Source of the DNA: Acholeplasmataceae bacterium
GTDB lineage: Bacteria; Bacillota_I; Bacilli_A; Acholeplasmatales; Acholeplasmataceae
Direction of reading: 5' to 3'
Assembly: GCA_023264085.1 (NCBI GenBank)
Contig: JALQTF010000032.1
Location: 1 to 10,276, forward strand
Length of the DNA stretch: 10,276 bases
The notes below the pieces were generated by a model. That model had not been told where the DNA came from. It saw only the letters and a program-made list of their open reading frames with translations, and did not search any database. Of the stretch, positions 1-8,135 are shown piece by piece; the first letter of the stretch is position 1; each line of letters opens with the position of its first letter. The position numbers were made by a program, and so were the translations under genes.

Positions 1-1449
1 TGCTTGGAACTCAGAGATGCTTCCTAGAGAAGCGCTAACAGGTAGTTCTTTAAGAGAGGTACCTGAATATCCAGAAGTAGAAGTACCTCTTAAGGTTAAA
101 ATTATATCCTCTACACCATTGAATTTTAATGTTTGAACGAGCTCAATTACATCATTTATGTGTGTCATTTCAAAGGTATTTCTTCCAATAAAAGCTTTTT
201 TACTTTCACTCATTAAAATGTCTAAGTGCATTGGAATATCATCTGAATTACACTCTTTTAAATCTCCGCGTGCTATTAAATACGATTGATACGCTTGTGC
301 CATACCAACATAATTTGCATTTGAATTTTCTATCAGTTCTGTTTTTTGATAAATGTGGACAGGATTCATGTCTTCTTGTATACGTAAGACCGAATTTGTT
401 TGACTTTGATTGAGTGGTTGACGATAACTTGAACGTATGGTGTATGCAGTGTATGCAAAGAAGAAATCAGTAATTACATCTGGTGGATACACTACTAAAT
501 TTGCATATGAAGGACTGCCATCAATAATTGTTAAAAATCCCTGTTGATCAATACCGTGCACCATACCATATGCATTCGCCGATAATGACTGATCAGATAT
601 AATCGTTGAGGATGTATCAGAAGAAAGTTGACTAATCGCAAAATCTTTCCCATAAAATGGTTTTTCATATACACTTTCAAACCCATCATAATTATCAAAT
701 CTAAACAAAGTTCCTACACCATCAGGTACCATTAGATAACCAGGTATCACATCACGTTTAGCTGCCCCAAAAAAAGGATAAATTGCAATTTCAGCCAGTC
801 TTTTATCATCATCATGTTCTATAAAACTTTCGGGATTGATTTCATAGACAAGACCACTTTCAGAAAGTGAAACTTCTAATGTCATTTCTATTTCCGAAAT
901 CGCAAAATACATATTAGATGAAAATCCATTTAACGTCTTTTCAAATGAAAAGCTGCTCATTGAACTATCAAATATATTTTCTTCTCTAAATTGTGGACTT
1001 TCTAACGACCCTCCAAAATAACCAATCCAAACAGGAGAATCGACCTTATTTCTCCATAAAGTTGAACGCAATCCTCGATCATTTTCATTGGTTAGTTCTG
1101 GATAAATTGGGTTATCATTTTCATCTAATGCAGCGTAATCTTTAAAAACTGTTGAACTCCACCAGTAATCTGTTTCTTTTTGATATACATAGATTGCTAA
1201 ATTTGTTGGGTCTACATGAAGCTCTAAAAGATTGTTTTCACTAACGAACTCAAGATCAACATTATCAATATAGGGATTCACTGAATCTCTTAAATCTTGA
1301 TCTGGTTGCGTAAATCGAGAGGATGCCAAGTAAGAAATTGGTACACTAACATCTCTAAAAACGATAGGAGATTCCTCAATAATGTCCATAGGTTGAACGA
1401 GATAAAGCGATGCCATCAAAAACAACAATATTCTTTTGATATTAAACAC
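1..1449 (-). CDS. DUF5696-type large extracytoplasmic protein (N-terminal 483 codons, runs off the window)
   Basis: The frame is open from a GTG start at 1449 to the left edge, giving 483 codons with no stop; the C-terminus is missing. The start is chosen because a strong GGAGGTG Shine-Dalgarno lies 7 nt upstream and a hydrophobic N-terminus follows (residues 5-20, ILLFLMASLYLV), either a signal peptide or a membrane anchor, without a clear AxA cleavage site. Residues about 60-330 are beta-rich, with WWSS at 96-99 and GYLMVPDG at 237-244, and look like a beta-sandwich. From about 405, MHLDILMSE...FIGR and VEDIILTLRG read like the first strand-helix-strand of a TIM barrel. The pattern matches my memory of DUF5696 proteins, which accompany sugar ABC genes in Paenibacillus-like genomes; their function is not established. 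A glycosidase-like role is inference. It is the last visible gene of the operon and overlaps the previous gene by 8 nt. Family call moderately sure, function unknown. Confidence 0.75.
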   Translation of the reverse strand, partial: MFNIKRILLFLMASLYLVQPMDIIEESPIVFRDVSVPISYLASSRFTQPDQDLRDSVNPYIDNVDLEFVSENNLLELHVDPTNLAIYVYQKETDYWWSSTVFKDYAALDENDNPIYPELTNENDRGLRSTLWRNKVDSPVWIGYFGGSLESPQFREENIFDSSMSSFSFEKTLNGFSSNMYFAISEIEMTLEVSLSESGLVYEINPESFIEHDDDKRLAEIAIYPFFGAAKRDVIPGYLMVPDGVGTLFRFDNYDGFESVYEKPFYGKDFAISQLSSDTSSTIISDQSLSANAYGMVHGIDQQGFLTIIDGSPSYANLVVYPPDVITDFFFAYTAYTIRSSYRQPLNQSQTNSVLRIQEDMNPVHIYQKTELIENSNANYVGMAQAYQSYLIARGDLKECNSDDIPMHLDILMSESKKAFIGRNTFEMTHINDVIELVQTLKFNGVEDIILTLRGTSTSGYSGTSLKELPVSASLGSISEFQA

Positions 1450-3445
1450 GAAGTGACACCTCCCTTATGAGACTCACAAAATAATCAAAGACTTGACTTA
1501 ACAATAAATAACTGACGAATAAAAGTAAAATTATTAAGATCATGGTAATTGATGTTAAAAATAAATTGAATACAATTTGTTTTATCGAGTAACCATGAAT
1601 TTCCTTTAACATGATTAAAAAATACAGTATTGTCCACCCTTGTGCAACAACCCACATGAATTGATAAATGAAACTTTCAAAGAGCGTAAAACCATAACTA
1701 CTTATAACAATTGGAATTGTTAAGAATATGTAGGGTGCTAAACTATATGCAAAACCAATATAAACATCTTTGAACCAACCTTCACCATCATGAAGTGTTG
1801 CAATCAAGTAATTACTAAAAACGAGTAATACAAGCAGTCCACCATAAAGTCCGACATGTCTCAAGAGTGAAAAGTTTTCAATAGCAACAGTTCGAAACAA
1901 GAACGAGGGTAAAATCGTCGCGATTATAGTCATTAAAATAAAAATGACATAAATAGTTGTTGCTGAAAGATATGTCGCACGATGCCTATGTTTTATGTCA
2001 TAAAAAACATCTATTGGATGTGCAAGCATTTTCCACAACATAGATAACTGTGCAAGCAAGGGGATTGCAATAAGTCGTTTTTGAAATGTTCTAACTGGAT
2101 TGTAAATACCAAATGATTGATCTAAACGATGCAATAGTTTGTTTGAAATAAATAATAGTAAAAACCCAAGCATGATCCAACCGAGATAGGTTTGTAAAAA
2201 ACTATATCGAATTTGCCAAAAAGCATTCGAATAACCCTCAGAATATTCTGCTAATGCAAAATAATGTAAAGCTTCATCATATCGACTTTCTCTGTAATTG
2301 GCTTGCCCAATTGCTTGATTTGCAAGTGCAAACATTTCATTTTGAGATAACACATGTTGCCAAACATCAATATCGTAAATTCCATTATTAAAAGATTCAA
2401 GTCCGGTATGTATAGCATGTGTAAATGCAGTTGGTGTATAAATCAGTACTTCTTCAAGACCTTTATCTAATACAAAGATTGTTCCATCTGAAGCAAGCTC
2501 AATATCTACAGGCAAGAGCAGTAATCCTAAGCGTTTTTGACCAGAAGTATCAATGCCGCCAAAACTAAAAATTAAACGACCATAAGCATCATATTCGGTA
2601 ATCACACCTGAAGAAGATAAAGTGACAATATTTCCAATATCTGAAATAGCTACCGCATTTAAGTTTTCTACAGACAAATCCACTTGTAGTGTGTCCTCGC
2701 TTGCGATATTAAATCGTTTTAAAGGTTTTGAATCGGTAGGACTAATTGTATATAAAGAACCTTCTAGATCCATCTTTAAATTTGTAGCAGAAGAAGGGGT
2801 ATTCAATGCATACTGAACACCTAATAGATCCGCAAGTGTTTGAAACCAAGATTGTCCAGTTAAATTTGTAGCAAAAAAACCTAAAAACTCACCCCTATTT
2901 GAAAGTTGAATTATACCAGATGTTGAACCCTCGCCAATGACATACATATTGCCCCGAGGACCAACTTCTATTTTCGTAGGGATATATAAACTTGATTGAC
3001 CAAAAATGGGTTCTGTAGGTCTTCCAAAACGGTTGATTAAATCACCTTCTAAAGTGAATGTTAAAACCTCTCTGAGACCTTTGTCGGCAATATAGATCAC
3101 ATCGTCATATACATCAATACCAGTAGGAGTCACTAAAAAATCAATTGAAATAATGGATGTTTCTTCGCCTAAATCGTTATATACGATGATAGATTTAGAA
3201 CCTGTGTTCAATACGTATAGTTGATCATTATAAAAGACCATATCTTCAGGTAACGAAAGCGGTGAAGATAAAGGTAAATATCCAGCAGGTTGATATGCTG
3301 TTTGAGTAAGTATAAGAGATTGAGATGGTCCAGTTGTATAGGTCTTATAAGGTACAGAAGTATCTTCTGAATGACTAAAAGATTTTGCAGAAACTGACAT
3401 AAGACTAATACTTATGATAAGCAGAAACAGGAGTAATTTCTTCAT
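1442..3445 (-). CDS. NHL-repeat / TPR-like / Yip1-domain membrane protein
   Basis: This 667-residue protein has a signal peptide (residues 1-20, ending SVSA). Six repeating units with the NHL-type pattern follow: a pro- or leu-led strand, then (I/L)YV(L/I)..G...I..Y...G. They lie at about 62-94, 104-135, 153-188, 216-251, 261-292 and 305-341, enough for a six-bladed propeller. Residues 365-405 (ANQAIGQANYRESRYDEALH) form a TPR-like helical hairpin. A membrane helix lies at about 417-435, followed by a basic segment (NKLLHRLDQ, RTFQKR) that should be cytosolic. The C-terminal part has helices near 494-512, 530-548, 565-583, 590-612 and 625-650, and contains DGEGWFKDVYIGFAYSLAPY at 553-572, typical of bacterial YIP1-family proteins. 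The propeller should therefore lie outside the cell. ATG follows the permease stop by one base, with a weak GGGG site 10 nt upstream. The role is unknown; substrate sensing or scaffolding of the transporter is inference. Confidence 0.85.
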   Translation of the reverse strand: MKKLLLFLLIISISLMSVSAKSFSHSEDTSVPYKTYTTGPSQSLILTQTAYQPAGYLPLSSPLSLPEDMVFYNDQLYVLNTGSKSIIVYNDLGEETSIISIDFLVTPTGIDVYDDVIYIADKGLREVLTFTLEGDLINRFGRPTEPIFGQSSLYIPTKIEVGPRGNMYVIGEGSTSGIIQLSNRGEFLGFFATNLTGQSWFQTLADLLGVQYALNTPSSATNLKMDLEGSLYTISPTDSKPLKRFNIASEDTLQVDLSVENLNAVAISDIGNIVTLSSSGVITEYDAYGRLIFSFGGIDTSGQKRLGLLLLPVDIELASDGTIFVLDKGLEEVLIYTPTAFTHAIHTGLESFNNGIYDIDVWQHVLSQNEMFALANQAIGQANYRESRYDEALHYFALAEYSEGYSNAFWQIRYSFLQTYLGWIMLGFLLLFISNKLLHRLDQSFGIYNPVRTFQKRLIAIPLLAQLSMLWKMLAHPIDVFYDIKHRHRATYLSATTIYVIFILMTIIATILPSFLFRTVAIENFSLLRHVGLYGGLLVLLVFSNYLIATLHDGEGWFKDVYIGFAYSLAPYIFLTIPIVISSYGFTLFESFIYQFMWVVAQGWTILYFLIMLKEIHGYSIKQIVFNLFLTSITMILIILLLFVSYLLLSQVFDYFVSLIREVSLRV
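1457..1463 (-). promoter_or_regulatory. Strong ribosome binding site of the DUF5696-type gene
   Basis: GGAGGTG, seven bases complementary to the 16S rRNA tail, sits 7 nt before the GTG at 1449 and inside the last codons of the NHL-Yip1 gene. It supports the GTG start and an 8-nt gene overlap, and suggests the last visible gene is translated well despite its non-ATG start. Confidence 0.75.
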
Positions 3446-3446
3446 G

Positions 3447-4322
3447 TTATTTAATCCCCGAATGTGCCATTGTATTCATGACTTTACTTTGTAAAAATAT
3501 AAAGATTATCAGATTTGGCAAGAACATGATGAGCGCAGCGGCTGCAGCCATACCTTGTCCTGCAACAGCATTATTCATGCTTGTTAATGTTTGCATATAA
3601 AAAGCAAATGTTTTTAAAGACTCGCTATTAATATAAATAACAGAACTCTCAGCATTGTTCCAGACTGCTTGAAAAGAAATGATCGCAACTGTTGCAATCG
3701 CAGGTTTTATTAAGGGTAAGACAATTTTCCAATAAACCTGAAAATCAGTCGCACCGTCAATTTTTGCAGCTTCAATGAGTTCATTTGGAATTTGGTCAAT
3801 AAATTGTTTGATCAAAAATAAACCAACAGGTACGGCAAGACCAGGCAAAATATGAACCCAAAAGGTATCTATCAATCCAAGATATTCAATGATAAGATAT
3901 CTAGGAATTGCCACAGAAACACCTACAAACATAAGTGCGATATTATTCACTGTGAGAAGAGGTTTTTTTAGTTTAAAATCTAATTTAGATAAGGCATAAC
4001 CACTCATGGAGGAAACCACAATTGATAACAAAACAACGAGAGATGTAATGGTTAAACTATTAAATAAGTATCTTGAAAGTGGGATTCCAGTTGAAGATGC
4101 AACTTCAAATAAATCAACAAAGTTATCAAATGTTGGTCTTTGAACAAAAAACCTAGGTGGGAATAAAAACAGTTCATCGAAAGGTTTAAAAGCATGATTA
4201 AATATATATAAAATTGGAAGCACCATAAATGCTGCTATTGGAAAAATAATCAACAAAAATTTAATTTGAGAGCGGTGAAATCTCGTTGGATTTATTTTTG
4301 TTCCTTGAAAACTACTCGCCAT
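3447..4322 (-). CDS. MalG-type carbohydrate ABC transporter permease
   Basis: Inner (second) permease subunit of a CUT1-type sugar importer, about 291 residues, the usual length for MalG-like proteins. It has an N-terminal membrane helix (residues about 24-43 from this start), a periplasmic-type loop with [13 protein letters not shown], and five further hydrophobic segments. The conserved EAA loop that docks on the ATPase is intact: [20 protein letters not shown] followed by VLPLIKP. The frame could open at a TTG at 4334, but that codon overlaps the only Shine-Dalgarno (GGAG, 4332-4329). ATG at 4322 has that site 6 nt upstream and is preferred; ATG at 4325 would be too close. The gene overlaps the MalF-type gene by 11 nt, consistent with coupled synthesis of the two subunits. 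The substrate cannot be read from the sequence. No ATPase is encoded next to it. Confidence 0.95.
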   Translation of the reverse strand: MASSFQGTKINPTRFHRSQIKFLLIIFPIAAFMVLPILYIFNHAFKPFDELFLFPPRFFVQRPTFDNFVDLFEVASSTGIPLSRYLFNSLTITSLVVLLSIVVSSMSGYALSKLDFKLKKPLLTVNNIALMFVGVSVAIPRYLIIEYLGLIDTFWVHILPGLAVPVGLFLIKQFIDQIPNELIEAAKIDGATDFQVYWKIVLPLIKPAIATVAIISFQAVWNNAESSVIYINSESLKTFAFYMQTLTSMNNAVAGQGMAAAAALIMFLPNLIIFIFLQSKVMNTMAHSGIK

Positions 4323-5226
4323 CATGATCTCCAAAAAGTTTAAATGCTACACGACTAAACAAATATACTAAAAGCAGAAGCATCACCGCGATTGCTGCTG
4401 CATAACCCATATCATAACGTATAAACCCATAGTCTTCTAGATGTGTAACAATGAGTTGTCCTGCATTTTGAGGTGTTGGATTTTGACCTGAAAGTTGCGC
4501 ACCAATAGCACCAGCATTAAATGTTGCAACTAAGCTCATGACTGCACCAAAAAGCATTTGTGGTTTCATAGACGGAATTGTAATATAAAAAATTTCTTGC
4601 CATTTATTTTTCATACCATCTACATACGCTGCTTCATAGAGTTCCTGGTTAATATTTAAAACACCTGCAAGCATTGCTAAAAAACCGATACCCATACTTG
4701 ACCACAACGTTACAACAATCATGATAGGCAGTAAATAGTCTGGGTTTTGCAACCATTGAATCGGCTGAGTAATCACATTTAAATTTAAGAGAAAGGCATT
4801 TAAATAACCAGACTCGTCTCCCGAAAAGATAATACGCCACATAACTGCCATTGTAATTCCAGCTGTCATAGAAGGGGAATAAATAATCAATGCAAGCACA
4901 GTTCTCAATTTTGATGGAAGTTGTGCTAACATCCAAGCAAGAAAAAAGCCAAGCATATAACCAACAGGACCAACTATCACAACGAATTGTAATGTGTTAG
5001 GGATAACGTTTTGCATAAAAGCGTCATCGCTTGTAAATAAATAGACATAATTTGAAAAACCTATGAACTCAGGTGCTTGAATGAGATTAAAATAGGTAAA
5101 TGACAAAAGCATTCCTATAATGACTGGAATGGTTATAAACACTAAAAAAGCCAAGAAATAGGGCACTATAAACATATAAGCAGTTTTTGTGTTGGATTTT
5201 TTTTTGATTGCAGGCATACTAAACAT
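4312..5226 (-). CDS. MalF-type sugar ABC transporter permease
   Basis: First permease subunit of the same CUT1 importer, about 304 residues and six hydrophobic segments (roughly 17-42, 78-102, 108-131, 165-190, 224-242, 274-296). The cytoplasmic EAA loop is at about 197-222: [20 protein letters not shown] then TIPSMKP. The usual Gly is present in YVDGM. The N-terminus lacks the extra helices of enterobacterial MalF and resembles the short Gram-positive UgpA/LacF form. A TTG at 5244 would lengthen it, but GGAGGG (5238-5233) sits 6 nt before ATG 5226 and lies inside that longer frame, so 5226 is the better start. The gene overlaps the stop of the large binding protein by 8 nt. It pairs with the MalG-type product; the substrate is probably an oligosaccharide, by context only. 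Confidence 0.95.
   Translation of the reverse strand: MFSMPAIKKKSNTKTAYMFIVPYFLAFLVFITIPVIIGMLLSFTYFNLIQAPEFIGFSNYVYLFTSDDAFMQNVIPNTLQFVVIVGPVGYMLGFFLAWMLAQLPSKLRTVLALIIYSPSMTAGITMAVMWRIIFSGDESGYLNAFLLNLNVITQPIQWLQNPDYLLPIMIVVTLWSSMGIGFLAMLAGVLNINQELYEAAYVDGMKNKWQEIFYITIPSMKPQMLFGAVMSLVATFNAGAIGAQLSGQNPTPQNAGQLIVTHLEDYGFIRYDMGYAAAIAVMLLLLVYLFSRVAFKLFGDHDGE
4329..4332 (-). promoter_or_regulatory. Ribosome binding site fixing the MalG-type start at 4322
   Basis: GGAG lies 6 nt before ATG 4322, within the final codons of the MalF-type gene. The competing TTG at 4334 overlaps this site and the ATG at 4325 is only 3 nt from it, so 4322 is the best placed start. Confidence 0.65.
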
Positions 5227-8134
5227 CGTTATCCCTCCAATCAATTAGGGTCTGAGGTGTTGGAATTAAATAAGGTTTTATAACGTTACCTTGTGTGTCG
5301 AGATATCCAAACTCTATCATTTTACGCGTAATCTCTCGGTTTGCAATGACCATTCCATCTTCAATCGCAGTTCTTAAATTTACACCGTCATAAACAACGC
5401 GATTCCATATATTAGATAACTCTCTTTCAACCATATATGACCCAGGAACTTTCGCAGGATCATAAATATGACCCCATTGCTCATAAATAACTTGTTGATG
5501 TCTTGAATCCCAACTCATTCCTAAAAAAGCGTCTAAGTTAGCAGTGTTCCATAGAAATTCAGGACCATAAGTCGTAATTAAGTTCTCAGCATATGTAATT
5601 TGAGTTTCAGCATCACTCCACCAAGTTAAAAAATCCCAAGCTTCATTCTTTTTAGTAGATGCTTCAAAAAGTACATTGACAGTAGATGCACCTACAAAAC
5701 TGCGATTAATGTCACTCGTATTTTCATTTTCAATACCAGGGAGCAGTGCAATATCCCATAAACCAGCAATTTCTGGTGCCGCATATAAAAGTTGTACATA
5801 CATCCCAAAATCACCGATTCCTATTGGTAAATTACCATATCTAAAACGTTGATAAAAACTACCCACTTCTACAGGTAGTGAATAAATTTTAAATAAGTCT
5901 GTCATCATATCAAGTGCTGCAATCGTATTTGGATCATCAAATGCAACAGACATTGCATCTTCAGCATAAAGAGCGCCATCAAATTGAGTTATCCAAGGGA
6001 ATGTAGTATCAAATGATTTAAACGCTGCATTATTTGCAAGCGGAATATAGAAGTTCATTCCAAAACGTTGAAGTTCTGGAAGCATATCGATGACATCAAA
6101 CCAAGTATTAGGTATCTCTAAATTTAATTTTTCCAAGACATCTCTACGATAGAAAAGCAATTGAAAATTTTGTGTTTCAGGTAAAGCATAGACACCGTCT
6201 TGATATATTAGTCCAGTAAATGCACCAGGTGCAAAACGCCCTGAAACATCATTAAAATCTTCAAAAGAACGTAAGTCATACAATGCATCACGCACAGCAA
6301 ATTCAAATGGCCTCCATGCGGCAATTCCCATGGCAATGTCTGGTTGTGCATCAGCAGCATTAGCTAGTATGAGTTTATTTTCATCTGGCATAAGTGATAT
6401 ACGCACTTTTTGGCCAGAATTAGGTGTATACAAGGTATCCGCCATTTGCTGCATTAAATCAACATAAGCACGACCACGATTGACCCAAACTTCAACCTCA
6501 TCATCGCTCGCTTCAGTGACATATTGATCACTAAAAAAAGATAAGAAAAAACGTTTTATTCCAATCCATAAATTTTCAAAAAATCCTGCGTGAAGTTTTG
6601 GAAGTTCTGTATTTTCAGGATGTATAATGATTGAATCTAAAGTTAATGGACTATCAATGAGTTCCGGCAAGACATTTCCTATCAATGCCAATACAGAACC
6701 ACTCCCTATCGTAAAATCTGTAAGATTTATAGGTAATTCATTGGGATCTTCTGCAACAGTAACCATTCTCTCATACGCCAATCTTAACGTTGTTGAAACT
6801 GGAGATGCTCCCGTACCATGAATATCGATCCAAGCATTATATAACATGTTCACATCATTCACATATGCATATAAATCCCTCTCTAAATTAGGCATATAAT
6901 CTCTTAAATCCCAATCTCTTGATGCATCAGTTTGATTTCCAGTGATCTTTTGTATGTCTAAAGTAGTTGTGTTCATGCGTGTCATTAAGTCTAATATTCC
7001 TAAATAAATATCTTTATTATGTGTAATATTGACATGTAAACCGATTGTATGAGTGCCAGGTTCAAGATAAAAAGCATAGGGAGATTCACTACCTAATGTA
7101 AAATATTGAAAATCCCTATTATAAGGTATTTTTAAAGAAGTCGCTTCAGAAAAAGGGATGACGCCATCTAGAGTCATAGAGCGAAAGACATTGGTATTGA
7201 CCATACCATTTTGTAGGACTTTTAAAGTAATGTGGTAAATGCCTTCTGTTTCAACATCGAATACATAATAAATACTTTGATTACCCACATTGAAAGTTTG
7301 GCCATCTAACACATTCAATCTGGATTCCATAAGTGCAAAAGGTGTCACAAGTGGATCTCGATCGTTTCCAGCACGAATAGAAGGATCATTTTTAAATGAA
7401 ATGCTTTCAGCTTCAATATGGATAGTATCTTGGCCATAAAACATCGGAATGGTTGATAGATATTGTTCATAATTAGCAACATAAGCTTTTTCAGTGAACT
7501 GTAATTGATATAAATCCAACTGACCTTCAAGTAATGTTAACTCGATTTTATTGATTCCTTGATTAAATTTAAACCTTAAAGGTTCTTCATATAATCCAAC
7601 ATTATCGTGAAATTGAAATGTCATAGGTTCGAAGAGTTGATAAGATGTAGGAACAATATCGTTACCAAATCTATCTGTAAGAATCTCATCCTTTTGACTC
7701 CAAAGTGTTGGCAATGTAAAGCGTGATGCTTCCATATATTGGATTTCATCATTAATGGTCACCTGAATTTTGATTGATTTAATGGAAGTTGTTGTTGAAA
7801 TATAATCAAGTGCCATGCTATATAATCCCGCATCTGCAATATGTGTAAATATTGTCAATGTATCAAAAGTACGCCAAGATAAAATAAGGCGATTATCGTC
7901 TGTAGTCTTGAGCGTACTTAAATCAAATGACATCATATCGGGATAAAAAACTTTAGTATCATCGATGTCACGATAATTTAATTGTTTCCAACTGTTTAAA
8001 ACATCATCATAAAATGGTAATGCAAAAGATTCGGTTTCTATCTTTTCACTTTCTTCGGCATGGATAGTTTGAGGGACATAAAATGTCCCAAAGACCCACG
8101 TTAATAGAAGAAGACTTAAAACCCCTTTTTTCAA
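5219..8134 (-). CDS. Large secreted carbohydrate-binding / extracellular solute-binding fusion protein
   Basis: At 971 residues this is about twice the length of an ordinary sugar-binding protein. A signal peptide (1-26, ending TIHA before EESEK) has no lipobox cysteine. Two beta-rich regions follow. One, about 70-215, has [14 protein letters not shown]. The other, about 235-390, opens with [10 protein letters not shown] and continues with [18 protein letters not shown]; this is the pattern of CBM6/CBM35-like sandwiches. After a helical linker (about 410-540, with the amphipathic stretch [20 protein letters not shown]) comes an SBP_bac_1-like domain from about 545 to 945, with [32 protein letters not shown] and [14 protein letters not shown]. 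It presumably captures a glycan and feeds the permeases encoded downstream. The start is TTG, one base after the lipoprotein gene's stop, with only a poor Shine-Dalgarno, so translation probably depends on coupling. How the protein stays at the cell surface is unclear. Binding-protein call firm, CBM assignment tentative. Confidence 0.9.
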   Translation of the reverse strand: MKKGVLSLLLLTWVFGTFYVPQTIHAEESEKIETESFALPFYDDVLNSWKQLNYRDIDDTKVFYPDMMSFDLSTLKTTDDNRLILSWRTFDTLTIFTHIADAGLYSMALDYISTTTSIKSIKIQVTINDEIQYMEASRFTLPTLWSQKDEILTDRFGNDIVPTSYQLFEPMTFQFHDNVGLYEEPLRFKFNQGINKIELTLLEGQLDLYQLQFTEKAYVANYEQYLSTIPMFYGQDTIHIEAESISFKNDPSIRAGNDRDPLVTPFALMESRLNVLDGQTFNVGNQSIYYVFDVETEGIYHITLKVLQNGMVNTNVFRSMTLDGVIPFSEATSLKIPYNRDFQYFTLGSESPYAFYLEPGTHTIGLHVNITHNKDIYLGILDLMTRMNTTTLDIQKITGNQTDASRDWDLRDYMPNLERDLYAYVNDVNMLYNAWIDIHGTGASPVSTTLRLAYERMVTVAEDPNELPINLTDFTIGSGSVLALIGNVLPELIDSPLTLDSIIIHPENTELPKLHAGFFENLWIGIKRFFLSFFSDQYVTEASDDEVEVWVNRGRAYVDLMQQMADTLYTPNSGQKVRISLMPDENKLILANAADAQPDIAMGIAAWRPFEFAVRDALYDLRSFEDFNDVSGRFAPGAFTGLIYQDGVYALPETQNFQLLFYRRDVLEKLNLEIPNTWFDVIDMLPELQRFGMNFYIPLANNAAFKSFDTTFPWITQFDGALYAEDAMSVAFDDPNTIAALDMMTDLFKIYSLPVEVGSFYQRFRYGNLPIGIGDFGMYVQLLYAAPEIAGLWDIALLPGIENENTSDINRSFVGASTVNVLFEASTKKNEAWDFLTWWSDAETQITYAENLITTYGPEFLWNTANLDAFLGMSWDSRHQQVIYEQWGHIYDPAKVPGSYMVERELSNIWNRVVYDGVNLRTAIEDGMVIANREITRKMIEFGYLDTQGNVIKPYLIPTPQTLIDWRDNDV
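5233..5238 (-). promoter_or_regulatory. Ribosome binding site fixing the MalF-type start at 5226
   Basis: GGAGGG lies 6 nt before ATG 5226 and inside the last codons of the upstream binding protein. It makes the upstream TTG at 5244 unlikely, since a ribosome starting there would need a site further upstream, and none is evident. Confidence 0.75.
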
Positions 8135-8135
8135 G

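Noticed and set aside
231..413. Plus-strand 60-codon frame near the left edge
   Set aside because: It is antisense to the open DUF5696-type reading frame, which has a strong ribosome site and no stop across 483 codons.
4323..4334. Longer MalG-type protein beginning at TTG 4334
   Set aside because: The TTG overlaps the only ribosome site, which is well spaced for ATG 4322.
4649..4936. Minus-strand 95-codon frame inside the MalF-type gene
   Set aside because: It is in a different frame of a well-supported permease gene and shows no recognisable domain or start signal.
5227..5244. Longer MalF-type protein beginning at TTG 5244
   Set aside because: GGAGGG lies within this extension at proper distance from ATG 5226, and no ribosome site precedes the TTG.
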